Of a stretch of 64,000 bases of DNA, positions 10,198 to 21,123 are shown one piece after another (position 1 is the stretch's first letter; each line of letters begins with the position of its first letter). Both the position numbers and the translations under genes were made by a program. The stretch covers positions 186,001-250,000 of the forward strand of contig LR877159.1 of the NCBI GenBank assembly GCA_903995115.1, read 5' to 3'. The notes beneath the pieces were generated by a model. The model was not told the origin of the DNA. It worked only from the letters and a program-made list of their open reading frames with translations, and made no database searches. Source of the DNA: Angomonas deanei (Eukaryota > Euglenozoa > Kinetoplastea > Trypanosomatida > Trypanosomatidae).

Positions 10198-11188
10198 TTA
10201 GTATCCGACAAACTCAACCACTCATTCACCGTGGGAAATACGCTACACATGGTGCGCATAAATGAAAAGAACCATTCATGTACCATTGTATAAACTTGTA
10301 AAACTGGCGCTCACCAAGCCGAAGGGGGGTAATTTCGTCAACGCTCAGTGGCCGACCCAGCGGAGGTGTGTCGGCGGCTCACCGGCGTGGCGAGTGCCAC
10401 TCAACCTGTAAGAGCAAATAGCAGAGGAAGAACAGTGCCTCAAAGAAACTTCTCAAAAAAAGGGTTGATGGATCGTTCACCTAGACTGTCGCACGTCACG
10501 GTCAGGACACACATTGGTGATGGAGTGGTGTCTGTTTTTGTCAATCCTGTGTATGTTTCGGGCAGTGTCGTTTAGACCTCATCCGTCTCCTGCATAACCG
10601 TGGTTAGTCTTTCGTACGGTGACGTACACGCGCAAAGATAAAGACAGGGCTATAAGAAAAAAAAAAAAAGAGAAGAAAGATGCTATAAACAGTGGATCTC
10701 GTGTCGGATTGGTGTCTTCTCAAAAAAAAAAAAAAAAAGGTAATCATGAAACGTCAAAAACGAAAAAAAAATTCTAAATTTACATTATGTAACGTACGTA
10801 TACGTCGCGTATGTCCGAAGTTGTCCGTGTTCATAATTTAAGCGACAAGCACGAAAAACAAAAGACGACTATTATTTAATGATAAATGTGTTATTATTCT
10901 GTCGTCAATGTGCAAATGGTTATTCAGTATAATGATTTTTGTTTGTTTGTTTGAAAAAAAAAAAAAATCAGGAGAAAAAAGTGATTAGAGTGCTGTTTCC
11001 TGATTTAGTGTTTCTATATATTTAGTTTAATTTAATGGTAAGATGATTTCACGCATTTGTTTTTTGATATAGTTTTTCTTTCTAAATGCACAAAATAAAA
11101 AAATAAAAAAAAAAGGAATGCGCTTATTCCCCGTGAAACGACGTGTATAAACGTGGGACGCAACGCACCCTATGCTAGTCCCTCTCCA
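10198..11188. other. Intergenic spacer, about 1 kb
   Basis: No credible gene. The part up to about 10620 has mixed composition; the rest is AT-rich with long A runs (10652, 10722, 10960, 11098). A 75-residue plus-strand frame at 10348 has no homology I can recognise. Confidence 0.5.
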
Positions 11189-12898
11189 TTACATCTTTGC
11201 TGCCTTGTCAAAGATGTCGGTCGGGCTAGGAGGGGCGGTCGGACACTGAAGCGCACCGGTTTCCCGCACAATGTGCTTGAAGATGCCGTACGTGTACAGC
11301 TGAGTATAGTAGCTCCACTGGATGGAAGAGGGGTCATAGGCAAACTTGCGTTGGCTGACCTCATCCAGTCCGACGTCGAGTGATTTGGAGTTGGCATTGT
11401 CGTATATCCACTCCACCAAAATAAAATCCTTGAACTCCTTGTTGAGCAGCAAAGACCGTCGCACCGCGCGTCCCCACTTCTCCACCATCTTTGCCTTTTT
11501 CGGGGAGCCGATGGGCTCCGGGAGTGACACCAGCGCCTGGGTCAGGAGGTATGGAGTGTAGCGGAGGAGGTAGTAGCGGAGGTAAAAGTACGCTTGGCTA
11601 TCGGTCAAGGTGATATCACACTTGGAGAGTCCCTTGGGGTGTGGTTTGTTGCTGGTCGCCATGAACCGACGTAGACTGTTGGTGAGCCTCTCCCACGAGG
11701 GTCCGTAACCGCCGGCGGTGACGCAGGCCTGGTAGATAAGGGGGAGGTCCTCGCCGGTGGTGGGGTTGTGCAGCCGAACGGATGGCTCGGAAAAGCCGGT
11801 CGGTGTCGCCTCCGTCGTGGCGGTGGCGGTCGGTGGTACCATGGCGTTCGAAGGCGTGGAGGACTTCACGTTCAGTGTGATCCCGACGGGCTGGGGGGCA
11901 GACGGCGCTGCGGCGGGGGAGGCGTGCTCCGCTGGTGGTGCGAGCTGTCGCTCGTGACGGTAGTACTGCTGGGTCTTGAAGAGCGCCTTCAGGATGATGT
12001 TGACCACGCAGTCCACCGGGACGACATCCGCGATGCACTCCTTCTTGACCACAACCTCGCGCACCACACCGAGTGCGGCCGTGAGCATCAGACCGCCAGC
12101 CGCCGTCAGGGCGTCCACCCAACCGGGCATCGGCTCCTTGTAGCTGGCGCCAATGATGGAGGGACGCACAATGACAAGAGGCACGTCGTTCCGGTAGCGC
12201 AAGATGAGTCTCTCGCCCAAACTCTTCGTGAAGGTGTACGTGTTGCTGAACCCATACTGTTTCAACAGCGTACGCGACACCTCCTCCACCTCAGCCGGCT
12301 GCATGCCGAGAATATTCTTCACCATCGCCTCGGGGTCGCAGTCGAGGGGGTAGATCTTCTCCTCGTTGACGTTCTCGCGGCCGTGGCGTGGGTAGTTGAC
12401 GTAGCAAGTGGACACGTGCACCATGGCCTCCAGCTTGTGCATGTGCCTCGCCAGCGACAGGACGCGCAGTCCACCGAGGGTGTTCATCTGCACCGCGTTG
12501 TCTAGTCGTTCATTGAAGTTCACGGTGGCGGCGAGGTGGATCACAAAGTTGACGGATTGAAAGAGGGTCTCGCGCTCCTCGGGGGAAATGCCCAGAAAGT
12601 CTTGGGTGATGTCCCCGTTGATGGCCTTTACCTTTTTCTTGAGCGCATTCCACTGTCCGTCGCCTATTTCACTACGCAATGGGTCGAAGCACGGGGAGCC
12701 CAGCACCTCTAGTTCGAGGCGCTCCTGGGGGCTGAGGTACTTCTTAAATTTGCGTGATTTCTTTCCGCGCATGAGTATGTAAATGGTATTTACATCCGGA
12801 AACTCTTTGAAGATCTTGAATAAGGTCACTTTGCCCACAAAGCCAGTACCGCCCGTGAGAAAGATCGTGCGACCACTGTATCCAGTGCGAATATCCAT
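11189..12898 (-). CDS. Fatty acyl-CoA reductase (alcohol-forming)
   Basis: Protein of 569 residues from the ATG at 12898. The N-terminal Rossmann domain shows TGGTGFVGK (residues 16-24, NADPH site), VHVSTCYVNYP and the catalytic YTFTK (YxxxK) in the active-site region, as in NAD-binding-4/male-sterility family reductases. The C-terminal part has the FAR_C-like helices (WIYDNANSKSL, FAYDPSSIQWSYY). The enzyme reduces acyl-CoA to fatty alcohol, the precursor of the alkyl chain of ether lipids. The protein ends in -AKM, which fits the relaxed peroxisomal/glycosomal PTS1 consensus, so glycosomal import is plausible; the first ether-lipid steps are glycosomal in trypanosomatids. A Pro/Ala/Thr-rich loop (about residues 315-375) interrupts the middle of the protein. 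No frame problem is seen. Confidence 0.9.
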   Translation of the reverse strand: MDIRTGYSGRTIFLTGGTGFVGKVTLFKIFKEFPDVNTIYILMRGKKSRKFKKYLSPQERLELEVLGSPCFDPLRSEIGDGQWNALKKKVKAINGDITQDFLGISPEERETLFQSVNFVIHLAATVNFNERLDNAVQMNTLGGLRVLSLARHMHKLEAMVHVSTCYVNYPRHGRENVNEEKIYPLDCDPEAMVKNILGMQPAEVEEVSRTLLKQYGFSNTYTFTKSLGERLILRYRNDVPLVIVRPSIIGASYKEPMPGWVDALTAAGGLMLTAALGVVREVVVKKECIADVVPVDCVVNIILKALFKTQQYYRHERQLAPPAEHASPAAAPSAPQPVGITLNVKSSTPSNAMVPPTATATTEATPTGFSEPSVRLHNPTTGEDLPLIYQACVTAGGYGPSWERLTNSLRRFMATSNKPHPKGLSKCDITLTDSQAYFYLRYYLLRYTPYLLTQALVSLPEPIGSPKKAKMVEKWGRAVRRSLLLNKEFKDFILVEWIYDNANSKSLDVGLDEVSQRKFAYDPSSIQWSYYTQLYTYGIFKHIVRETGALQCPTAPPSPTDIFDKAAKM

Positions 12899-13203
12899 CT
12901 TTTTAATTTATTTACAAACAAACAAAAGCAAAAAAAAAAAAAAACTATTTACTAACTGACGCTATTTGAGAAAAGGAAAAAAAAAACGGGATGGTTCACA
13001 GGTGGTCTGCCCTCGCAAGGCGTAGCAACTATGAACAACGACTGTAGATGCTCCGACGGATAGATTCAACACGACATTTTTTACGAAACCAGCACTACTT
13101 TTATCACTATTATTTCTGTACGAGTGGTACTTTTCGCCTCTATGCAAGAAATCTATATGTACTCGGTGGGGGGTCGATCGTGCCGCTATCTCATTCACCC
13201 CTG
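12899..13203. other. Intergenic spacer with pyrimidine tract for the reductase
   Basis: About 300 bases. A T14 run on the minus strand at 12932-12945, followed by CTTTTGTTTGTTTG, lies about 35 bases upstream of the reductase start. Nothing else is seen. Confidence 0.5.
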
Positions 13204-14262
13204 TCAGTCCACAATCTCCACAATCCTAGCCAACATGGCCGCTAGTTGGAGAGGAGAGCCCACTCCCTCTGCCATGCGCATCGTGGTCTCCCCGATCACC
13301 CGCAGGACCTCAATTTGGTGTAACTCTGTTCGGTACAATTTTGTGTTCTGCTGAGCTACTCTAAAAAAGGTACCCGTCAGGTCGGAGGGGGCGTACCCCC
13401 TGTGCAGCAGACGCTGCAGCTCCGTATGGGCCTCCTTGATGTTCTTCTTTTGGATCGCGCTCACGAGCACACTTTCCACCACGACGGGGTGAGGTTGGTC
13501 ACACACTTTGAAGACATTGTCAGCGCTAATAAAGCCGTAGCCTACCCACGTCGCCTGCAGCGTATTGATCGCATACCGCAGATCGCCCTCGGCAAGATAC
13601 AGTACCGCCTCCAGGCCGTCCTCGGTGTAGTGATTCTCCCCACCGTCGTTCATGATGCCCTCGCTTTTCAATATGGAAATGACCTTTCTCAGCACCTCCG
13701 CGTTGTCCAACTTTTTGAACCGAATAATCGCACAACGGGATTGGATGGGTTCTATTATTTTGTTACTACTGTTGCAGGCGAAGGCGAAGCGGGTGGTGTT
13801 GCTGTGCAGCTCCATCGTCCGGCGGAGTGCTTGCTGGGCGGCGGCGGTCATACTGTCGGCCTCATCCAGAATGGCAATCTTGTGGAGCTGTCGTGGGGAG
13901 GTGCCGTCGCCCCCTGCCTGGGCGGGAAGTGTCTTCTTTGTCTGGGCAAACAGTTTGATCTTCTCCCGCACCACATCCAGACCCCTATCGTCGCTGGCAT
14001 TCAACTCGAGCACTGCCTCCTTCAGTAAATCGCGGTTCGTGGGGTCGTCCAGCTGAGAGTTGTTCTTTAGCAAGTCTGCCGCTAAACACAACATGCTCGT
14101 CGTCTTACCCGTGCCGGGGGGGCCGCAAAGTAGCATGTTCGGGATGTTTCCCTCCGCCGCCAGCAGCTTTAGCTTCCCCAGTGTATCGCTGTTCCCTACC
14201 ACCTCGCTCAGCGTGGTCGGACGGTACTTTTCCACCCATGGAATAGAGTCACCGTCGGTCAT
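13204..14262 (-). CDS. RFC2: Replication factor C subunit 2 (clamp loader AAA+ subunit)
   Basis: Protein of 352 residues, normal for a small RFC subunit. It starts WVEKYRPTTLSEVVGN (RFC box), then has Walker A GPPGTGKTTS (about residues 46-55), LNASDDRGLDVVR, Walker B ILDEADSM, the arginine-finger SRC motif (IEPIQSRCAIIRF) and the C-terminal collar domain ending MLARIVEIVD. Segments such as FKVCDQPHP and RMAEGV match human RFC2/yeast Rfc4 more closely than the other subunits. It loads PCNA onto primer-template junctions in the nucleus as part of the heteropentamer, and is shared by the Rad17, Ctf18 and Elg1 complexes. It has a short insert (about residues 112-123) before Walker B. Housekeeping gene, unrelated in function to its neighbours. 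Confidence 0.95.
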   Translation of the reverse strand: MTDGDSIPWVEKYRPTTLSEVVGNSDTLGKLKLLAAEGNIPNMLLCGPPGTGKTTSMLCLAADLLKNNSQLDDPTNRDLLKEAVLELNASDDRGLDVVREKIKLFAQTKKTLPAQAGGDGTSPRQLHKIAILDEADSMTAAAQQALRRTMELHSNTTRFAFACNSSNKIIEPIQSRCAIIRFKKLDNAEVLRKVISILKSEGIMNDGGENHYTEDGLEAVLYLAEGDLRYAINTLQATWVGYGFISADNVFKVCDQPHPVVVESVLVSAIQKKNIKEAHTELQRLLHRGYAPSDLTGTFFRVAQQNTKLYRTELHQIEVLRVIGETTMRMAEGVGSPLQLAAMLARIVEIVD

Positions 14263-14754
14263 GGCTGGGAATACTTCAATATGTTTTTGTGTTTCTTATA
14301 GCAAGCAGACGAAGTGGAAGAGAAAAGTAGGTGTAAAAAAAAAAAAAATGCAAAGAAGAAAAAAGTGCACCAGGAAAGACTGAGCTACCTATGATCTCTA
14401 TTTCGAGTGCATCTCTATTAAATGGGTTTTTTTTTTTTTTTCTATTACTGAATTAACTGTGGTAGTAAAAAACGTGTCTTTCATCTTTTTGTTCACAACA
14501 CTAATATTTTTACAAAAAAAAAAGAACTAGCATCAACTTTTCTCCGCGACTAGTAGAATATCACTCAAATCTAACCTTTTATCTAAACATACGCTGCCCA
14601 CTCACATTTAGCAAAAAAAATCAAAAAAAAAAAAAAAAAAAATAAGCTGAATGGACGAAAGATACATAAACGGGAGATAAATATACATGCAATCATAAAA
14701 GAAAAAAAAAAAACCAACTACAGCTCTATAGCACACATTCCTCTCTCCGGCCGC
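14263..14754. other. Intergenic spacer, A/T homopolymers
   Basis: No gene. Long runs of A or T at 14336, 14428, 14627 and 14700; presumed 5' flank of RFC2 and 3' flank of the amastin-like gene. Confidence 0.5.
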
Positions 14755-15282
14755 CTAGCGACAGCACTTAAAGCGCATCATAGCCAGCACCGATGAAGCC
14801 AGCGAGAGCAACGTGGAGACCAGCATTAGGGCAAACCCGGTAGAAAGCTTGTAGCCCTGCTTTTCCAGCGACTGCGCGCCACACCAGCCAATCGAGTAGA
14901 GGTGTAGCACAATACCCAGGGAGGCCGCCTCTGCCCCTGCCGCGAGGAAGCTATACAAGGCCAACGGCATGCGCACCACGTGCTCCATCAGGAAGGAGAA
15001 TATAGCAAGAAACAGGTTCGCGCAGCACAGCACACAGGCAATAACGGCGGTGGCCTGGGCCCCTTGGATGTACAGGGCTCCGTCCGCACAGGAAAAGTAC
15101 TCGGTGGAGAGTTTTTGACCTTCGGCGTCCTTTGTCGGGATGAACTCCCATAGCGTGAAGCTAGACGGCGTGTCACCCTCGAGGGCAAATAGTTTGGAGA
15201 TACAAGCCACAATTGCCAGCACCAGTGCTACCGTGGTGAAGATGATAGTGAGGATGCGCAAGGCAAGAATACAGCCGGACAT
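14755..15282 (-). CDS. Amastin-like four-helix membrane protein
   Basis: Protein of 175 residues from the ATG at 15282; the longer frame upstream begins at TTG and runs through a lysine-rich A tract, so it is not used. Four hydrophobic segments are visible: about residues 4-26, 66-92, 97-117 and 142-164. Between the first two lies an extracellular loop with FTLWEF, resembling the C.TLWG core of the amastin signature, and a single downstream Cys. The fourth helix begins STGFALMLVS, like the GAGFALLVV block of amastins. Amastins are trypanosomatid surface proteins, possibly related to claudin-like four-helix proteins; their function is unsettled. The signature is incomplete (no G after W, Cys spacing differs), so a divergent amastin or another tetraspan protein is possible. 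Confidence 0.65.
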   Translation of the reverse strand: MSGCILALRILTIIFTTVALVLAIVACISKLFALEGDTPSSFTLWEFIPTKDAEGQKLSTEYFSCADGALYIQGAQATAVIACVLCCANLFLAIFSFLMEHVVRMPLALYSFLAAGAEAASLGIVLHLYSIGWCGAQSLEKQGYKLSTGFALMLVSTLLSLASSVLAMMRFKCCR

Positions 15283-15862
15283 TGACAGTGGGACTTTTCT
15301 TTTTTTTTTTTTCCTTAATGAACTACAATAGGAAAAAACTGTAAAAGCTAAAACTTTTCGCAATTAAAATGCTAATGAAAAGACTACTGCGCCAAAGCAA
15401 AAAGTGGGAGAAGAAGCAAATAATAAAAGCTGAGAAGGGCAATTCGATTTCAACGAAACAAAGCAAAAAAAAAAAAAAAAAGAGCTGTTCGATTAATGAG
15501 TTGTTACTGTAAATTCACCTAGAAAGGAAAAAAAAAAGTTATATTATACCTAAATCGAGAGTAGTTCCGATAAAAAAAAAAAATCATTTATATAATATTC
15601 ACTAAGTTTTTTAAGTATTTCGTGTTTTCATTTTCTTTTACTTTATTTTTTGGTTTTTTTTACTTTTTGTTTATCTGTTTTTTTTTTTTTTAGAAAAAAA
15701 AGGGATTGAAGGAACGAAAAAAACTACTACAGCATTTCTAATCACTTTGTTTCACGTGAGACCCATTTTCGTTTTAATATGATGATGTTGTGGTTTTTGC
15801 TTTCCTCACTTCCGCGGGGCGGGTCCACTGTATACCATATAAATGTAAGGACTTTACTTTTC
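15283..15862. other. Intergenic spacer, A/T homopolymers
   Basis: No gene. Strongly AT-rich with many A and T runs of 8-17 bases. It holds the 5' flank of the amastin-like gene and the 3' flank of SDHA. Confidence 0.5.
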
Positions 15863-17687
15863 TTAGTATACACGCTTCGCGGGAGGGATCGTCTCGAGCT
15901 CGTTGGTCAGCATCTCCATGTGTACGGGGCGGTAGGCGAGGCGCACGTTGCCGCTCTTGTCATCCAAGTAGGCTAGCGTGTGCTTCATCCAGTTGTGATC
16001 GTCTCGCTCAGGGAAGTCGTCCCTGGCGTGGGCACCACGGCTCTCCTTACGCACCACCGCACCGCTGATCGTCACCATCGCGTTGGTGAGCAAGTTGCGC
16101 AGCTCCAGTGCCTCGATGAGGTTGCTGTTCCATACCGGAGACTTGTCGTCGACGTAGGCGTGACTGAAGTCGCGGTAGCACTCCTCAATGATGCTCTTGC
16201 CCTTGGCCATGCTCTCCTCGGTACGGAAGACCGCGGCGTAGAGGGCCATCGTCTCCTTCATGCGCTCGCGAATACGGGCGATCGGGATATCCCCCTTGTT
16301 GTTGAGGATGCGGTCCAAGTCGGCAATCGAGGACTCCCCCGCGTCCGGCTTGAGGTCCGGCTGCTTGCGGCCCTCCTTGGTGAGATTGAAGATGACCGTG
16401 TTGGCGCAACTCTTGCCGAAGACCACAATATCCAGAAGGGAGTTTGCCCCCAGGCGGTTGGCGCCGTGCACGCTGGCACAGGCACACTCTCCGGCGGCGA
16501 GGAGGCCGGGAACTATGGCGTTGTCGTCTCCGTTGCGGGGGCTGACCACCTCACCGGTCCACAGGGTGGGGATACCGCCCATACTGTAGTGGACAGTGGG
16601 GACGATGGGGATGGGCTCTTTGGTGACATCCACGCCGGCGAAAATGTGGGCAGACTCGGAGATACCGGGCAGCTTCTTGTGGAGGGTGGCGGGCTCGAGG
16701 TGGTGCAGCTGCAGCATCACGTGATCCTTCTTCGGACCGCACCCGCGGCCGGCGAGAATCTCCATCGTGATGGCCCTCGAGACGACGTCGCGACTGGCGA
16801 GGTCCTTCGCCTTCGGGGCGTAACGCTCCATGAAGCGCTCTCCTTCGCTATTAATAAGGTAACCGCCCTCGCCGCGGGCACCCTCCGTGATGAGGACGCC
16901 TGGGCCGTAGATGCCGGTGGGGTGGAACTGCACAAATTCCATATCCTCCGCCGGCAGACCAGCGCGCACCACCATCGCCGTGCCGTCGCCGGTGCAGCTC
17001 TTCGCGGAGGTGGTGGTGAAGTACACACGCCCGTACCCGCCGGTGCACAGCACCGTGTACTTGGACCGGAAGCGGTGGATGGTACCGTCGTCGATACTCA
17101 TGGCCATCACACCCTCTGCAGCATCCGTCGTCCATGATGAGGTCGAGGCAGTAGTACTCATTGTAGAAGTTGACGCCGTACTGGAAAGACTGGCCGTAGA
17201 GGGTGTGGAGCATGGCGTGTCCGGTACGGTCACTGGCGGCGCAGGTCCGTCTGGCTTGCTTCCCGCCGTAGTGAATCGACTGACCACCGAAGGCACGCTG
17301 ATAGATGAATCCGTCCTTCGTGCGGAGGAAAGGCAGACCCATGCTCTCCAGCTCGGAAACTACGCAGGGCGCCTCCTGGCACATGTAGTGGATCGCGTCT
17401 TGATCCCCCAGCCAATCCGAACCCTTTACCGTGTCGTACACGTGCCACCGCCAGTCATCCTCCTCGCAGTTTGCTAGAGCGGCGTTAATGCCTCCCTGGG
17501 CTGCGATCGTGTGGGAGCGAGAGGGGTACAGCTTACTGATGCAGGCGACATCGTAGCCGGAGGCAGCCACACCCATCGCTGCGCGAAGACCGGAACCACC
17601 AGCGCCTACTACCACACAGTCGTAGTTGTGGTCAATGATGGGGTACGCCCTACTTAAACCAAGACGAGCAAAGGAACGACGCAGCAT
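15863..17687 (-). CDS. SDHA: Succinate dehydrogenase flavoprotein subunit, with one frame break
   Basis: The N-terminal part (17687 down to about 17130) begins with an arginine-rich mitochondrial presequence ([13 protein letters not shown]), then [16 protein letters not shown] (FAD Rossmann motif), the flavinylation histidine in [11 protein letters not shown], and QSIHYGGK. The rest (to 15863) lies in another frame and carries [65 protein letters not shown] and the C-terminal fumarate-reductase/SDH domain ending IPPAKRVY. Compared with SDHA elsewhere, the two parts join smoothly, with one extra base near 17124-17132 and no missing residues. Full length about 608 residues, normal for the family. 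It oxidises succinate in respiratory complex II at the mitochondrial inner membrane. A real disruption of this near-essential gene is unlikely unless another copy exists; a base-call error is more likely. Confidence 0.93.
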
Positions 17688-18204
17688 GTGTGAGAAAGAT
17701 GATGAAAAGAAATGAAAGGAAGAAGGTTAAATTCAACTTCTTTTTGACTAAAATCTGTAAGAAGCCCTTTTTTTCACTAGTAGAATGGTGTATGCACCCA
17801 CGGGAGAGGGAGGGAGAGAGGCAAAGGAGGGTGAGGCAAGTGGTGAAGTATGATTTACTGAAATGAGCTCTGGTACACAACACTGTTACAACTGCAAAGA
17901 GGAGGGAACACTATTGAATAAAGTCAGATGTGGTAGGCTGAAAATAACAACGGAAACGGGGATCCAGAACAAAAGAAAAAAAAAAGTGTCAACGTCACCT
18001 GAGCACTTCTGCTTTCTTATGATCGGCGTAACGGAATGCCAACTTTATTCTTTCTTTTTTCACATTCTAATGTATTAAAACGATGAAGTATACAAATATG
18101 AGGGTGTCCCATTCGTGAGAATGAAATGTGTGTTTTCTTTCTTTTTTTTTTTTCTAACGGTTGATCGACGTGCTTCGTTAATTTTTCAGGGTGCTTTTTC
18201 TTGT
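17688..18204. other. Intergenic spacer between SDHA and GST-fold copy 1
   Basis: No gene. The 30 bases directly upstream of the SDHA ATG are pyrimidine-rich on the minus strand (CTTCTTCCTTTCATTTCTTT), fitting a splice acceptor region. Confidence 0.5.
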
Positions 18205-20028
18205 CTAATTCGGCTTTTGTGGTGGCGGTGCCTTCTTCTTGATAGTCCCCTTGCCGCTGCCGGAGCTCACCGTATTGTTAAGGCTGTTGGGCGAACTATC
18301 CTCCTTGCCGGCCGCCGGCTTGCTGGCCTCCGGGACTACCTCCGCCTTACTGTCAGGCGACTTTCTCGTTTCGCTAGAGCGGTGGGAGGCAGGCCTCTTG
18401 TGGGTGACAGACGTCACCACATCCCCTTTGGGTTCCTCCTCCGCCGGCGTCGGGTGGGCGGACACTGTCGCTGAGCTAGCCCGCGTAAGCTGGGGGCGCG
18501 TCTTGCGGATAGCGGAGGCACTCAACAAAGCAAACTCCCCTTCCGGTTTCGTCGACGTGACGGGCTGCGGCTGTGGCGGGGGCACTGGGGAAGGCGAGGC
18601 GGCGGTGACAGGGGGGCTGGGGCCTGGCCGCTGGCTGTGTCGGGCGCGCCTCCGTCTTGACCTCCGTAAAAGTGCTGTTCAGAGAGGCGGTCCCCTTGGT
18701 ACCCAGCGCCGCGCGGTGCCTCTGGTTAGCCTTGTTGCGGAGCTGTTCGCCCTGTCGTCTGGCGAGCGCGGTGGCGGCGGAGGTGTCTCCTAGTAAACTG
18801 CCAAACATCCGCTTGAAGTCGGGAAACAGAAGGCGTGTCATTTCGTGGACAAAATCACTAAAAACTTGACTAGACGCAATGTAGATAAAACTCTTGTTCC
18901 CACTTTTTTTAATCTCCTTGAACGGAATGCTCAAAATGGGCATCACGTAAGCGTACAAAACACAGTCCTCCTTGTTTGGGGTCTTGCCAAAGAAGAAAGG
19001 CCCCTCCCCAGCCTCCAGCAAACTCTCCAAGGACTTGACCTGCTGAAGAAAGAAGCATCTAACTGACTCTTGGTGAGGTACCCCAGGTCGTGCACTTTGA
19101 GGCTGCGCCTCACATCGGAGACCAAGCCCGACAAGAAGGGTATGCCCACCCACACGCGCATCACCCACCCGGGCACCCCCATCGCACCGGCCGCGTACTT
19201 ACTGAACAGGGAAGGGCTGTCCAGCAGCATGCCGACACTATACTCCATGTGCAGCGAGAACTCTAACGTGCGCGAGAGGGCCTGGGCGACGGCGCATGCC
19301 TCCTTGTCGGCGTGATAAGAAGGGGGTGGGAGGTTGAACTTTTTCTCCAAATAACGCGTGAGGACGTCAAAGGTGCCCATCACGACCTCTCCCTTGTACA
19401 CCACGAACGGTAGCGAGCGGTGGGAGGAGAGGGCGGCCCGCCTCTGTCGCTCCTCCTCCCCTAGCTCTCGCTGTCCAGCCGACTGACTCTCCTGGGGGAT
19501 GTCCTCCACCCGCGCCGCCTGCTCGCTCCCCTGCGCACAGAGCACGTTCACCACATGCACGGTGTAGGGTATCTTGTGCAGACGAAGAAATGCCTCCAAC
19601 TGCGTGCACGCGGGACCAATCGATGGACTAAGCCGCCAGCGGGGCTGAATGAAGAGGTGAACCTTACCCGAGGCACGCTCCACCGCGTAGAGACCGTCAC
19701 GGTTCTCCTCCTTCACCCACGCCGTCGCCGACCGCGACGTGACGGAGAGGATGCGAATCGTGGTGGAGGGAGCTCGCTTCTGTGTCGGTGGGGGTACCCG
19801 CGCACCGCTGGCAAAACCAGACTCGTCCAGGATTTGGACAGAGTGGGGGCCGTTCGTGATGAGCTTGGGGCCGGTCGAGTACGCATTTCGCAAGTCCTGC
19901 ACCGCTCTGTCGGTGATCATGAGGTTATAGTAGTACCACAGCTGGCACACGCCTTTGATGCCCGCCGCCACCGCCACCCACTTGAGGGTGGTCAGCATTA
20001 AATTACCACTGGAGGGTGTTTCTGACAT
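18205..20028 (-). CDS. FAX/metaxin-like GST-fold membrane protein, copy 1 (two apparent frame breaks)
   Basis: Three overlapping minus frames together make one protein of about 607 residues from the ATG at 20028 (MSETPSSGN). Order: short N-terminus; membrane segment about residues 10-32; long polar linker; thioredoxin-like GST-N half (KVHLFIQPRWRLSPSIGPAC, then HRSLPFVVYKGEVVMGTF); all-helical GST-C half (GPFFFGKTPNKEDCVLYAYV); low-complexity basic/Pro/Ser tail ending KKKAPPPQKPN. The frame changes lie near 19045 (in a TTCTTTCTT stretch) and at a G6 run at 18611, and alignment to the paralogue at 28128-29060 bridges the first. The fold (GST_N_4/GST_C_3-like) is shared by failed-axon-connections proteins, metaxins and Tom37. 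No catalytic Cys or Ser is evident. Possible site: mitochondrial outer membrane or ER; not proven. One of four paralogues in this region. Confidence 0.7.
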
Positions 20029-20348
20029 GAATAAGAGGGGGAAAGTATGTGTGAAAAAAAGCAATTCGTCTCTTCTTTTTTTTTTTTTTTTTCGAGCTGC
20101 GTGTCACAACTCTATTTTTATCTTTCTTAGTTAGTTGTGTTTGTATGCTTTGATAGAAAGAGACGAAAACAGAAAGGACAATCCGCAAAGAACAGAATAC
20201 TGTGCGACAGAAGGTGTATAAGCAATAGCAAACAAAAAACAAAAAAGAGCGACCTACTACTCTCTCCATACGTATACAATTGCTACCGTTTTTGAAAAGG
20301 ACCTCTTTTCACCGGAACTAATGACAGAAAAGAAAAAGAAGCCCGAAA

Positions 20349-20555
20349 TCAGGATGTGACGGGCTTCTGCTCGTTATTTTCACTCGCCAGACGGGCCTGT
20401 TCCAATTCGCGGAGGCGCTCCATATTCTTATCCGGTACGGACCCACTGTTGAACTCTTTTCTCAACATTTCATCGTCAGTGGATGGCACACCCTCGAAGA
20501 ATCGGAAAACGGCTTTCGCAAGCGTGTCGATGGGGCTGGAGTTATCGGAGGACAT
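20349..20555 (-). CDS. Small conserved-looking hypothetical protein, 68 aa
   Basis: Short frame from the ATG at 20555. The protein is acidic/basic mixed and soluble: MSSDNSSPIDTLAKAVF, then FFEGVPSTDDEMLRKEF, ending in a predicted charged helix (NMERLRELEQARLASENN). I do not recognise it. Support for a real gene comes from its GC-rich codon use against an AT-rich background and from a strong pyrimidine tract on the minus strand (TCTCCCTC plus a T run, about 20627-20647) with AG acceptors 15-50 bases before the ATG. It lies between two FAX/metaxin-like genes. Confidence 0.6.
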   Translation of the reverse strand: MSSDNSSPIDTLAKAVFRFFEGVPSTDDEMLRKEFNSGSVPDKNMERLRELEQARLASENNEQKPVTS

Positions 20556-21123
20556 TTTTAGTATTAATGTTTCGTTTCTGATGGATGGTTCCGTCTTGGA
20601 TTGGGCACGCAGATGGTTGAACGGATAAAAAAAAAAAAGAGGGAGACAGAAAAAAGATGATGTGTAAAAGCAAATGATGAAATAGACATTGTCTTCTTCA
20701 GGGAAAAATCTAGTTGGGCAGTCAATGTTTTAATCTTTTTATAACAATTTTTTTTTGGTCGTTTCATTATACTCTTTTCCTTTTATTGTTCTTATTTCTT
20801 TTGTTAATACTAAATGTATTATTGCTACAAACTATAAAATTTTTCACACTTTATACTCATTCATCTTATTTTTTTCTTTTTGTTTCGTTTTTTTATTTCA
20901 ATATACTTTCAAACAAACAAAAGCAAAAATAAACTGTTTTGCATACGATGTGATACAGAGCTCTAAAGACGCGAACAGACAGAAAAAACGTGAACTACAA
21001 AACCACCGCCGTCGTTTCCGAGCTTTTGTGCCTTCCGTCCTCTTTCACTCCCTGTAAAAAAAAAAAAAAGATGGAAATTAAAATACAGGATACAAAAATC
21101 TAGTTGGTGCGTGATCTCACCCT
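20556..21123. other. Intergenic spacer between the 68-aa gene and GST-fold copy 2
   Basis: No further gene is seen. AT-rich, with short low-complexity plus-strand frames only. It contains the acceptor tract of the 68-aa gene at about 20627-20647. Confidence 0.5.

Noticed and set aside
10348-10575. Plus-strand frame of 75 codons in the 1 kb spacer
   Set aside because: Opposite direction to all genes, no homology recognised and no acceptor tract; not supported.
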